Origin: Caldilinea sp. CFX5
GTDB taxonomy: Bacteria; Chloroflexota; Anaerolineae; Caldilineales; Caldilineaceae
Assembly: GCA_021405325.1 (NCBI GenBank)
Contig: QWII01000058.1
Span: 62,001-126,000 of the forward strand
DNA: 64,000 bases
Reading direction: 5' to 3'
The translations under genes were made by a program, and so were the position numbers. Below are positions 18,122 through 26,562 of this stretch, piece by piece (positions within the stretch are counted from its first letter, which is position 1; the number at the start of each line of letters is the position of its first letter). The notes under the pieces were generated by a model. It had not been told where the DNA came from, did no database searches, and worked only from the letters and a program-made list of their open reading frames with translations.

Positions 18122-18997
18122 TTACGGCTTACTTGGCGACAGGAAGACGGCTAACGCATCGATCTCGTTCGGTTTTAACCCCAGATTGGGCATTTCTGTG
18201 TTGGGCTTGATCGCCTGCGGATCTTTCAGCCAAGCGTGCAGGTACTCGACCGTGTTCTGATAGTGGGTCAGATTTGGCCCCATTTCTGTCGTCCAGGCGT
18301 TGCGCGCCTGTTCATGCAGATGGCAACTGTTGCAACCCTTAGCCATAAAGAGCGCACGACCATAATCGTCGGTGGCAACTGGCTGTGCAGCCAGGGTTGT
18401 CGGTAAACGCATAACCAGGGCTGCCCAGCCTAAACCACCTACGACCACAAGCAACCCCACGCCGCCCGTGATCAAACGGAGCCGACGGCTGGCAAAACGT
18501 GGACTGAGGGCGGCGCTACTCAATAACATAGCCCCCAACGCGGTGAAGAACCACGGTAGCCAACCAGCCAGAGCGGTTGTAGCGGTTCCCGTTGCATGAA
18601 CCATTGTCGTCTGAGCAAGCACAGGCATCGGCGCCATTGTCACCGGGGGAAACCAGCCAGGTTGAATTTCCCATTCCCACAGACCAGCCGTGGGCAGCAA
18701 GATGTCCACGGCATAGTGGCCGGCGTCACCTTCCTGACGCGCCGGAAAGGTGAGCGCCGCGTCACTGGTGGGGTCGATGGCCCGTACATAGACATCCTCA
18801 ACATTGACCGGATGCCGGCCATGCTGACGGATGGTAAAGCCCAAGGTTTTTGTTTCACCGGCATGGAGCGATTGGGGGAGTTCGTCAACAGTGACAACCG
18901 CCCAGCCGCCAGCGAAGAGCGGTGTTGCCAGAAACAGCAGGATGCTATTGATTAGTAGGATTGCAATTGTTCGTCTTGTCACCTGTTTAGCTTTCAT
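18122..18997 (-). CDS. YtkA-like domain / cytochrome c fusion
   Basis: 291 residues. An N-terminal signal or anchor (about 8-30), a beta-sandwich of YtkA/FixH type (about 32-125: TLGFTIRQHGRHPVNVEDV, GLWEWEIQPGW), two membrane helices (about 143-165 and 176-198), then a monohaem cytochrome c with CNSCH (about 225-229) and a likely Met ligand in TEMPNLGL. Its start overlaps the stop of the dioxygenase-like gene (ATGA). The exposed haem suggests electron transfer outside the membrane, with the MsrQ-like protein as a plausible partner. Confidence 0.75.
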   Translation of the reverse strand: MKAKQVTRRTIAILLINSILLFLATPLFAGGWAVVTVDELPQSLHAGETKTLGFTIRQHGRHPVNVEDVYVRAIDPTSDAALTFPARQEGDAGHYAVDILLPTAGLWEWEIQPGWFPPVTMAPMPVLAQTTMVHATGTATTALAGWLPWFFTALGAMLLSSAALSPRFASRRLRLITGGVGLLVVVGGLGWAALVMRLPTTLAAQPVATDDYGRALFMAKGCNSCHLHEQARNAWTTEMGPNLTHYQNTVEYLHAWLKDPQAIKPNTEMPNLGLKPNEIDALAVFLSPSKP

Positions 18998-19641
18998 TTT
19001 GTCATTCCTTCCAGTTCAGCGGTTTGCCTGTCCGCTAACACAATCGGGAAAACGCCCTGCCACACCACACCCTCCGGCGTCGTCACTGCTTCCAGCGTGA
19101 CGCTCAACTGGCGCTGGGTGGGATTGTCTTGATCAACCAGGGGATCGTCGGCGAAGAAAAATTCGGTTTCGATGCCGGAGGCCGCGGGGTGATCAACCCG
19201 CAGGTGGATATGCAAGGGGGGCGGGTTGGCTTCGCCGGCATAGTAGCCGGGTTTGACGGTGTGCAATTCATAGCGACCATCGGCATCTGTACGCAAGGTC
19301 CCGGCCAGATCGCCATATTGACCGGCGGCATCGGCTTGCCAAACCTCAAGCATAGTATCTGCCAGCGGGGTTATACAGTCAGCGGCATAGACGACGCCGG
19401 TAATGACCAGACGCTCGCCTGGTTCAGCCGGCCCGGCCAGGTCGAGGCGTGCTGGCACAGCTTGCCGTTCGATTGGCGCGTTGCCCAGCCGGTGGCCGCT
19501 GGTGACACGACAAGGGTTCACGTTGATTTGGTCTGTTGGTAGAGTCAATGCTTCGTCAGCGTCGAGTCTGATCGGTTGACAAGCCAACAGAGCTACCGAG
19601 ACAACAGTCAATATCCAAAGCCAACGGCGATAGCGGTGCAT
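18994..19641 (-). CDS. intradiol-dioxygenase-fold lipoprotein
   Basis: 215 residues; GGAGGT lies 6-7 bases before the ATG. The lipobox LLAC (Cys21) makes it a predicted lipoprotein. The fold marks of intradiol ring-cleaving dioxygenases are present: EVWQADAAGQYGD, FRTDADGRYEL-like block (TLRTDADGRYEL), KPGYYAG and PPPLHIHLRV, including two Tyr and two His able to bind Fe(III). Cytoplasmic enzymes of this fold open catechols; exported versions have no settled role. It lies between an MsrQ-like cytochrome and a cytochrome c, suggesting an extracytoplasmic redox job. Confidence 0.75.
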   Translation of the reverse strand: MHRYRRWLWILTVVSVALLACQPIRLDADEALTLPTDQINVNPCRVTSGHRLGNAPIERQAVPARLDLAGPAEPGERLVITGVVYAADCITPLADTMLEVWQADAAGQYGDLAGTLRTDADGRYELHTVKPGYYAGEANPPPLHIHLRVDHPAASGIETEFFFADDPLVDQDNPTQRQLSVTLEAVTTPEGVVWQGVFPIVLADRQTAELEGMTK

Positions 19642-19659
19642 TTGAATACCTCCTTGCGT

Positions 19660-20559
19660 TCACACTTTTTCTGCGATGGGTGCTTCTCCCTGTACTTCTT
19701 CATGGGCTACGCCATTGGCGGCCATGCCGGCTGGCGGGCGACCGATGCTCATCCGCTTGGGCAACGGTGACAGCGCTTGACGGCCTGTAGGCAATACACG
19801 TTGTTCTGACAGCGGTTGTCCTGGCGTCCGTAGTGGTTGGCGCTTCAGTCGTGCCAATGTTTTTGTTACCCAGCGCCGCACGGGCGGCACGCGCACGGCC
19901 AACAGCAGCCCCACGATCAGCGCAAAGAGGAAGACCTGCCAGGAATCAGGCGGGGGCGGCACAGGGTAAGGGGCAACCGTGCGCCACCAGTAGTGGTAGA
20001 TGGCCACTGGCACCGCCAGGTAGACAAGCCGGTGCAAGCGCTTCCAGTTCTTGCCCAGCCGCTGCATCGCCAACCGATTGGAAGTGATCGCCAGCAGGAA
20101 GAGGAGAGATAAGGCATAAACCCCGGCTTCGGCATAGGGAATTTTTGAGCCGTAACGCACAATGCCGATCATCGATTGGAGCGCTTGCCAAAGTTCCGGG
20201 CCAGGATTCCAGCCGTTAAAAAGATGCGTTCCTTCTAAAAAGAAAATGCTATGAAAACAGGCAAAAGCGAAGCCCCATAGCCCCAGCGCCTTACGCACTT
20301 GTAGTGTTGCCTTCCACCCCAACAGGCGCGCCAGGGGTGTACAAGCTAAGGAGAGTACCAGGAAGATCAAGGCACTCTTCCCAGTAAACAGAACAATGGT
20401 GCGCAAGGCCGGCGTCTCGATTACGAGGCTCCACTCAGGCTGTGGTGGCGCCTGGAAAAGCAGCCACCCGGTGCGCACACTCAATGCGACACCTGCACCA
20501 TTGACGAACAGCCATAACCAGTTTCGTTGTAACGTTTGTAACGGGAATTTGCTCATCAT
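19660..20559 (-). CDS. MsrQ/ferric-reductase-like haem membrane protein
   Basis: 299 residues from ATG 20559; the longer frame to 20643 would overlap the anti-sigma gene's end. Six or so membrane segments, with candidate haem-binding His in FAFACFHSIFF, NWKRLHRLVYL and AIYHYWWR, match COG2717 (MsrQ/YedZ). MsrQ passes electrons to the periplasmic methionine-sulfoxide reductase MsrP; no msrP is nearby, and a dioxygenase-like lipoprotein and cytochrome c follow instead. A 60-residue basic/Pro-rich tail is an extra. Confidence 0.8.
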   Translation of the reverse strand: MMSKFPLQTLQRNWLWLFVNGAGVALSVRTGWLLFQAPPQPEWSLVIETPALRTIVLFTGKSALIFLVLSLACTPLARLLGWKATLQVRKALGLWGFAFACFHSIFFLEGTHLFNGWNPGPELWQALQSMIGIVRYGSKIPYAEAGVYALSLLFLLAITSNRLAMQRLGKNWKRLHRLVYLAVPVAIYHYWWRTVAPYPVPPPPDSWQVFLFALIVGLLLAVRVPPVRRWVTKTLARLKRQPLRTPGQPLSEQRVLPTGRQALSPLPKRMSIGRPPAGMAANGVAHEEVQGEAPIAEKV

Positions 20560-20587
20560 CCGAATGCCTGCTTTCTGAACAAAGGGA

Positions 20588-21847
20588 TCATGGCGTATGG
20601 AGTGACTCCGCGATCCGAATGGCTTCCGCTGCCGGCAATGCACTCTCTAACCGATAGGTGATCTCCTGCCCATTCACTTCTTCACTCCAGACGAACACAT
20701 CGTGATCAATCATGCGGACCGGACGCCAGCCATTGCTCCGATGCTCAAGGTAATGAATGCCTTCGATCCAGACTGCCGGCCTACCCTTGACGACAGTTTC
20801 ACGCAAGACCGGTGGTGCGCTTTTTTCTAAACCAACCCCAGGGCCAACTTCGTACAACACCAAACGTACCTGCTCCGGATCAGCCGGCTCCATCCAGAGC
20901 AGAACGACAAACCAACCATTCGTCTCCTGGACAAAGACATGATCCGGCGCGCCTAGATCGGCAGGATAGGCCGGGAGGCGGAGCGGAAAGCCAACCTGCG
21001 CTTGAGCATGGGTCAAGGTGGTCTTGCCGGTAAAATCGAACTTGCTCGGCGGCAGGGTGACGAGCGACTCGGCCATACGCACCGCTTCCGTCATTGTCGT
21101 ATCGGTCTCCAGACGATAGGTGAGATTGCCTTCGGTCCAGATCAAGACATGCCCCTCTACCAGGCGGCGAATATCATAGTCGGTGGTTGTCCCCCGGTGG
21201 TAGACCAGCATATATGGACCCTCCGTCCAGAAGGCGGGCTGACCGTTAACGGTGGTTTGCGCAAGACGGGTCGCATTGCCTTTCTCGGCAAAGGTATTTG
21301 GTCCCAAAATATGTAAACTGAGTTTGGCGCGCGCTGGCTGCCTAATGTCCAACCAGACCAGGACGACCGCTGGCCCCCCAATGTTCTGATAGAAGACGCC
21401 ATCGGGTCGGCCAAGGGTGGTCGGGTAGCTGGGCAGGCGCAAGGGGAAGCCGGCCTTTTGCTGGGCGTCGGCCAGGGTGGTTGCGCCGGCCAGGTCAAAA
21501 AGCGAAGCGAGGGGCGTCGGCGTTGGACGGGGTGTCGGCGTCTTCGGTTGTGGCGTCGGCGTCGCGGTTGGCTCAACCAACCAGATGCGCACCGCCCCGA
21601 TTTGCAGCCATTCTTGCAATGCCGCGCGTACCGGCGGCACAGCCAACAAACCGCCTAACAAGAGCGCCAAGGCAAGGAGGGCAACCCAGACTGGTCGCAG
21701 GAAGCGCGGCGCAGCGGCTGGTCTGGCTGGTGGAGCGGCCAGACGCCGCTCCACTGCACCGGCCAGGTCAGGCGTGGACGGATAGGGAAAGGTGCGGGCC
21801 AGGCTTTGCAGTTGTTCTTCCCAGCGCGGATCGGATGGCTGCTTCAT
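20588..21847 (-). CDS. anti-sigma factor with two DUF4367-like domains
   Basis: 419 residues from ATG 21847, which overlaps the sigma-factor stop as ATGA. A short cytoplasmic part (1-50), one membrane helix (about 52-72), a Thr/Pro linker (about 93-110), then two related exported domains: each starts FDLAGATTLADAQQKAGFPL / FDFTGKTTLTHAQAQVGFPL and runs PxYPxxLGxPDxVFxQ. The duplication is unusual. It is predicted to hold the ECF sigma factor at the membrane until an outside signal acts. No zinc-binding HxxxCxxC motif is seen. Confidence 0.75.
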   Translation of the reverse strand: MKQPSDPRWEEQLQSLARTFPYPSTPDLAGAVERRLAAPPARPAAAPRFLRPVWVALLALALLLGGLLAVPPVRAALQEWLQIGAVRIWLVEPTATPTPQPKTPTPRPTPTPLASLFDLAGATTLADAQQKAGFPLRLPSYPTTLGRPDGVFYQNIGGPAVVLVWLDIRQPARAKLSLHILGPNTFAEKGNATRLAQTTVNGQPAFWTEGPYMLVYHRGTTTDYDIRRLVEGHVLIWTEGNLTYRLETDTTMTEAVRMAESLVTLPPSKFDFTGKTTLTHAQAQVGFPLRLPAYPADLGAPDHVFVQETNGWFVVLLWMEPADPEQVRLVLYEVGPGVGLEKSAPPVLRETVVKGRPAVWIEGIHYLEHRSNGWRPVRMIDHDVFVWSEEVNGQEITYRLESALPAAEAIRIAESLHTP

Positions 21848-22413
21848 TGGGCGCCCTCCTTTTGTAAACCGGGAAACTGTTGCTCCACGACCATACGTAA
21901 GCGTGTCAAGGCCCGTGATAAACGTGACTTCACCGTACCCTCGGCTACCCCCAGGGCTGTGGCGGTGTCGGCGACCGATAATTCCAGGAAATAACGCAAG
22001 TAGATCACCGCTTGGTCGCTCATGGGTAACTGCTGTACTGCTTGCCATAGCTCCTGCGCCTCTTGTGTACGCACGGTGGCCGCCGTTGGCCCTTCCACCT
22101 GACTGGGTGACGCCTGCCACCAGCGACCAATGGCCGCCAGGTAGCGCCGTACTGACCGGCGCCGATTGTGCGCCAGGTTTTTGGCGATCTGCAAGAGCCA
22201 GGGCCGCAAGGGACGCGTCGCGTCAAAGCGCGGCAGGGCATGAAAGGCGCGAATAAACGCGTCCTGCGCCACATCGGCCGCTTCATCAGCATCGCCAAGC
22301 ATCAAATAGGCAAGGCGAAAGAGCGCCTCCTGATGTTGTTGCACCAGCACGGCCCATGCCCCTTCGTCGCCTTGGCGGGCAAGGATAATCTGCTCTGTTT
22401 CGTTCACACACAC
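21844..22413 (-). CDS. ECF-type RNA polymerase sigma factor
   Basis: 189 residues. Region 2 (YLMLGDADEAADVAQDAFIRAF, then PWLLQIAKNLAHNRRR) binds the -10; region 4 (LPMSDQAVIYLRYF, then VADTATALGVAEGTVKSRLSRAL) binds the -35. The start is a GTG at 22413 or 22407. It heads the operon with its anti-sigma factor; the redox genes behind them may be part of the regulon, though a gap of 28 bp and separate start do not prove it. Confidence 0.9.
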   Translation of the reverse strand: MCVNETEQIILARQGDEGAWAVLVQQHQEALFRLAYLMLGDADEAADVAQDAFIRAFHALPRFDATRPLRPWLLQIAKNLAHNRRRSVRRYLAAIGRWWQASPSQVEGPTAATVRTQEAQELWQAVQQLPMSDQAVIYLRYFLELSVADTATALGVAEGTVKSRLSRALTRLRMVVEQQFPGLQKEGAQ

Positions 22414-22766
22414 CTCAACGCGTAGGAGATGGGATTGCGCATCTGACCGTCATGCGATCTATACACCGCAACCATACAACAGGTTCCACCTTAAAGGCAA
22501 CAGACAGCTTCTGAGCTGACTGACAACATCGTTAACCATCGTCTGCGCCACACGGCAACCAGGGGTCAAACTGAAACAAAATTGTCAGCGCATATTGGAT
22601 TACTTGGCATTAAGATAAGCATAGCTTTACAACAAATGTTATACAACAAATAATTGATCAACTTTCTGTGATCCCCATGCATGAACATGCGCGGCAAGTC
22701 AGCACCCAACCGACACTACCAACCGTTTATGCGCAAGTGGGCTTCGCCCAATCAGGAGTCGTGTAG
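22414..22766. other. 353-bp gap between divergent genes
   Basis: No gene seen. It should hold the sigma-factor promoter and that of the methyltransferase; no confident site was found. Confidence 0.4.
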
Positions 22767-23666
22767 ATGCCTTGTCCAATCTGCGGGGCGCGCACCCGGC
22801 GCGTCTTTGTCAAGGATGGCTATCCGATTCGGGAATGTGTTGCTTGTCGGCATCGGAGTGTGCAGATGCCCCGGCGGCCCAACCATATCGCCGAGGTTTA
22901 TGGTGATCACTATTTTCAAGCGAAAAGAGACCGGGGTCGCGCCGGCTATCCCGACTATCTGGCCGAAGCCGATCTGTTGCAAGCGCATGGCTGGCAATAT
23001 GCCGAGCTTTTGCAGCGCTTTATGCCCTTAGGCACGGTGCTGGATGTGGGCGCCGCTGCCGGTTTTGTTTTGCAAGGGTTGGTGGAACGCGGTTGGCGTG
23101 GCGTCGGGCTGGAGCCCAATGCCACGATGAGTGATTATGGACGCACCCAGTTAGGATTGACTATGGTGACCGGTACACTGGAAGATGCCCGAATTAGCGC
23201 AACAGCCACAAAGGGTTCCTTTGACCTCATCACCATGATTCAAGTGATTGCCCATTTTCAAGACCTGCACCGTGCGCTTACCCATGCGGCGGCGTTAACG
23301 CGGGATGACGGCTTCTGGCTGATCGAAAGTTGGGATCGCACCAGTTGGCCGGCGCGGCTGCTTGGTCGCTATGGGCACGAATACAGGCCGCCTAGTGTGT
23401 TGCACTGGTTCTCGCCGACGGGCGTTAAACAGCTTGCCGGCCAATTTGGTTTTGTCGAGGTGGCGCGCGGGCGGCCCAAAAAGCGCCTCAAAGGCGCCCA
23501 GGCCAAATCGTTGCTGCGCTACAAAGTACAAGGGTTGCCGTTGTCAGCGCTCCTGGCCTTGATTCCTGATGTGCTGACGATTCCCTACCCGAATTTTGAT
23601 CTCTTTTGGATTTTGTTGCAAAAGAAGCCAACCGCGTGGTCCATGTTTAATCCTAAGGGGCCGTAA
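22767..23666 (+). CDS. zinc-ribbon class I SAM methyltransferase
   Basis: 299 residues; CAGGAG precedes the ATG. Residues 2-27 hold two Cys pairs (CPICG and ECVACRH), a Zn ribbon. The SAM site is TVLDVGAAAGFVLQGL (about 91-106), followed by an acidic loop GLEPNA. This layout (Zn ribbon + Methyltransf_23-like) is common in sugar C- or O-methyltransferases. The neighbour is a GT-C-like membrane protein, so a glycan role is plausible. Confidence 0.8.
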   Translation: MPCPICGARTRRVFVKDGYPIRECVACRHRSVQMPRRPNHIAEVYGDHYFQAKRDRGRAGYPDYLAEADLLQAHGWQYAELLQRFMPLGTVLDVGAAAGFVLQGLVERGWRGVGLEPNATMSDYGRTQLGLTMVTGTLEDARISATATKGSFDLITMIQVIAHFQDLHRALTHAAALTRDDGFWLIESWDRTSWPARLLGRYGHEYRPPSVLHWFSPTGVKQLAGQFGFVEVARGRPKKRLKGAQAKSLLRYKVQGLPLSALLALIPDVLTIPYPNFDLFWILLQKKPTAWSMFNPKGP

Positions 23667-23685
23667 AAATATAACCTGAGACAGC

Positions 23686-23766
23686 GCACTCAGTTCGTTG
23701 CGCGTCACGGACGCACTCAGTTCGTTGCGCGTCACGGACGCACTCAGTTCGTTGCGCGTCACGGAC
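23686..23766. repeat. 3 x 27-bp tandem repeat
   Basis: Three exact copies of a 27-bp unit beginning GCACTCAGTTCGTTGCG lie head to tail, then a partial GCGCAGAGCGC. It is between two plus-strand genes; the unit contains GCGCGTC/GACGC-like short inverted words. It is not a CRISPR: no spacers. Confidence 0.9.
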
Positions 23767-23882
23767 GCGCAGAGCGCAGCGACTTATACTTTTACAGACT
23801 CTACGGCTACACCGAAGGCCAATCGGGACAGAACACCAGTCAGTTGATAATGGATGTGCAGTGATTAACGCAAAGGTACACG

Positions 23883-25415
23883 ATGATTCTTCTTGCACCG
23901 CCCAAAGAGCAGCCAATCCCAGCCAAGGCCACAGCGCCACCCCCCGTTATTTGGACTGACCCCCATTTGTTCACCCATTTGGCGCTGCTGGCTGGAGCCA
24001 TTGTTTTCAGTTACTTTGGCATGTGGCGCGCCTATTTTGCGACGTTGGATGATTTTGGCATCACCGGGTGGGTGCGCCATCAGCCAACGTTGTGGGATGC
24101 CATCCAGGGCTACGGCAGTGGTGTGCGCTTTCTCAACTACCTGCCCATTCGGTGGAAAACTGACCTTTTCGGGCTGGATGCCAGCTTTTACCTTTGGAGC
24201 AGCCTATGTCAATATTTGGTGATGACCTGGCTCGTCTATAGCCTGGCTTACTTCCTGCTCCGGGGGCCGCGCCGAGCGTTGTTGGCCGCGCTGCTCTTTG
24301 CCGTCAACTATTCACACTATGAAGTAGTGACCTATGTTTCGGCGTCGGATTACACCTTGTGGGGCAGCGTCTATCTTGGCATTCTCCTGCTTTTTGTCGG
24401 CTATCTGTACAGCCGCCGACCGATGCTCTATTGGGGAGCAGTTGCGCTCGCCCTGCCGCTGGCCTTGGCCCACGATTTTACTCTTAGTCTGGCGTTGGTG
24501 TTGACGGCTTATTACCTGACGATGGGTTTGGGCCAACGTTCGCTTTGGGCGCTGAACTGGCGTGATGTGCATTTGTTACTGCCCTTTTGGATGGTTTGGG
24601 CAATTCATGTCACGTTGCAACTCTATCTCGTGTTGACGGGAACAGCAGAGGCGGTTTATGCGGACAAGCTCTATGCGCCGGGAGTGCACATGCTGTCGAA
24701 TTTGCGCTATCTGATCTTCCTGGCGATCCCCAACATGACGATTGATCCGATTCAGAATTTTCTCACGGCGCAACTGCCGGGCGCGGTGGTGCACCTGCTG
24801 TGGACAAGCGCAATGTTTTTAGGCATTCTCATCCATGTGGTGCTACTCTGGCTCTTCTGGCGTGGCGACAAGGTCACGCGCTTTGCGGTGGCTTTGATCT
24901 ATCTGCCGTTTTTCCAGTATACCCTCTGGCACGGCCATTTTATTGAGGCGCCCCGTTACCTGTTGTTACCATCCGTAGGTTTTAGCTTGTTGGTAACAAA
25001 CTTGTTACGCAACGTCATCCAGCGGATCAGGCGGCAGCGCACCTTTCGCTATGCCCTGGCCTTGATGGCGGGGTTGTTCTTTTATAGCGGCGCTAATGTG
25101 CTGGTGGTGCAAGTATGGGTGGCGCGCCATGTGGAAAACGGTGAGTTCCGCCGCGCCTTTGTCACCGCTTTGACGACCAATTATCCCCAACTTACCTACC
25201 AGGATCGGCTTTGGATCGAAGTGCCGAAGGCCAAGTTTCTTGATCTGGCGGCGGCTTGTCGGCTAGTCTATGCTGATTATGTGCCTTGCCGGACCTTTAT
25301 CACTGGCGAAGCGCCACCCCAGCAGTTGATCAACCTGGGCGGTCATGGGACATTCTATTGGCTGCGCGCCACCGAAACTGGGATCGAAGAGATCGAGCCT
25401 GGCGGAGATCGGTAA
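23883..25415 (+). CDS. multi-pass membrane protein, GT-C-like
   Basis: 510 residues; AAAGG is 6 bases before the ATG. About 11 membrane segments run from residue 33 to 415. The first outer loop holds DDFGITGWVRHQP with an acidic pair, the position of the catalytic acid in GT-C enzymes. After the last helix a 95-residue soluble tail follows. No specific family recognised. It may add sugars from lipid carriers; an uncharacterised transporter-like role is not excluded. Confidence 0.6.
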   Translation: MILLAPPKEQPIPAKATAPPPVIWTDPHLFTHLALLAGAIVFSYFGMWRAYFATLDDFGITGWVRHQPTLWDAIQGYGSGVRFLNYLPIRWKTDLFGLDASFYLWSSLCQYLVMTWLVYSLAYFLLRGPRRALLAALLFAVNYSHYEVVTYVSASDYTLWGSVYLGILLLFVGYLYSRRPMLYWGAVALALPLALAHDFTLSLALVLTAYYLTMGLGQRSLWALNWRDVHLLLPFWMVWAIHVTLQLYLVLTGTAEAVYADKLYAPGVHMLSNLRYLIFLAIPNMTIDPIQNFLTAQLPGAVVHLLWTSAMFLGILIHVVLLWLFWRGDKVTRFAVALIYLPFFQYTLWHGHFIEAPRYLLLPSVGFSLLVTNLLRNVIQRIRRQRTFRYALALMAGLFFYSGANVLVVQVWVARHVENGEFRRAFVTALTTNYPQLTYQDRLWIEVPKAKFLDLAAACRLVYADYVPCRTFITGEAPPQQLINLGGHGTFYWLRATETGIEEIEPGGDR

Positions 25416-25539
25416 TCGTTTATGTTCACCGTTTCATCGCGCTGTGCGACTCACCGAAGCTATTGGAAATGGGGTGGCTGACTTATCGCTATAAGTAGGA
25501 ACCGGTGGCAGGGGTGGCGCCGACGTGGGGGGAGTAGGG

Positions 25540-25625
25540 ACACGACAACAGATGAAGGCGGCAACGGATAAGGCACTATCGCTCATAGTAGAAACACCCG
25601 TTGCTGCCTTCATCTGTTGTCGTGT
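25540..25625. repeat. ACACGACAACAGATGAAGG palindrome
   Basis: Long perfect arms (about 28 bp) face each other between convergent genes. It resembles the AACACAACAACGGAT family at 35128 and 39274. Confidence 0.8.
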
Positions 25626-25649
25626 TGTTTGCGCATGGACGCAGCGTGG

Positions 25650-26447
25650 CTATATTGCAAACGCTTCCGTGACACAGGCGCCTTCCCAGTCGCGATGGTG
25701 CGGAACGTTGAGGATGCGGGCAAGGGTGGGGGCCGTGTCTAACAGGGAAACGGGGCCAGTCAGTTGATGCCCCTGTCGGATCAATGGGCCGGCCACGATC
25801 CAGGGGATGGTCATGTCTTCGGGCATTTCAGTGCCGTGGCTGCGTTCGTGACCGCCATGATCCGCTTGCACCACCACATGAGTGCTATCCGGCAGGGCTG
25901 ACAGGACGCGCCCCAGGTTACGATCCGCCCGTTCGGCCTGCCGCAAATATTCGTCACTCATCCAGCCATAGCGATGGCCCCAGGTGTCAACCGTGCCAAA
26001 GTAGATAAAAGCAAAGTCAGTGGCATAGTTGGTCAGATAATAGACCGCACTCTCCGCCACCCAGTCGTCGCCATCTTCCTCGTAGGAGAGATCGCGGTAA
26101 AGCGTTGCATCCATACTAAGCGGTTGGCTGAGATTGCGCAGCGGTTCCCAGTTGTAGATCCCAGCACAGCGCAAGCCGGCGCCCTTGGCAACATCGACCA
26201 GACCGGGCAGTGGGCGCGCCATCGGTTGCCAGTCATTGGTGGTGACGCCGTGCCGCGTCGGCGGGACACTGTGGAAGATCGACATGTGGCAGGGCAGCGT
26301 GACCGAGGGCATGACCGAGCGGGCTTGCAGCGAGAAAGCGCCACGCGCCATGAGTCCCTGCAAAGTCGGGCAGTGACATTGGGCCAGGGCGTCCGGGCGC
26401 AGGCCGTCGATCATGACAAAGAGGGTGAGTTTGTTATTGGTGGTCAT
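25650..26447 (-). CDS. alkaline-phosphatase-superfamily phosphodiesterase (NPP type)
   Basis: 265 residues from the ATG at 26447. The metal/nucleophile block is VMIDGLRPDAL (about 9-19) followed by PSVTLPCHMSIFHSVPPTRHG (Thr nucleophile in VTLP), and a distal metal site in VVVQADHGGHERSHG. This matches nucleotide pyrophosphatase/phosphodiesterases. There is no signal peptide, so it is probably cytoplasmic. It is only 116 bp past the DUF917 operon end, separated by a palindrome. Confidence 0.8.
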   Translation of the reverse strand: MTTNNKLTLFVMIDGLRPDALAQCHCPTLQGLMARGAFSLQARSVMPSVTLPCHMSIFHSVPPTRHGVTTNDWQPMARPLPGLVDVAKGAGLRCAGIYNWEPLRNLSQPLSMDATLYRDLSYEEDGDDWVAESAVYYLTNYATDFAFIYFGTVDTWGHRYGWMSDEYLRQAERADRNLGRVLSALPDSTHVVVQADHGGHERSHGTEMPEDMTIPWIVAGPLIRQGHQLTGPVSLLDTAPTLARILNVPHHRDWEGACVTEAFAI

Positions 26448-26508
26448 AACAGTCCATTTCTGATTAGGTGGATAGGGACGCGGATTCAGGATAAAATTAT
26501 CGAGATTG

Positions 26509-26557
26509 ATCAAAGATTACGCAGATTAGAAAAAGAAAAATCTGCGTAATCTTTGAT
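26509..26557. repeat. GATTACGCAGATT palindrome
   Basis: ATCAAAGATTACGCAGATT pairs perfectly with its complement around a 10-base A-rich loop; it may also act as a terminator for the DUF917 operon. Confidence 0.8.
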
Positions 26558-26562
26558 GATTT

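Noticed and set aside
23686..23766. CRISPR-like repeat array
   Set aside because: The copies are head to tail with no spacers, only three units, and no cas genes nearby.
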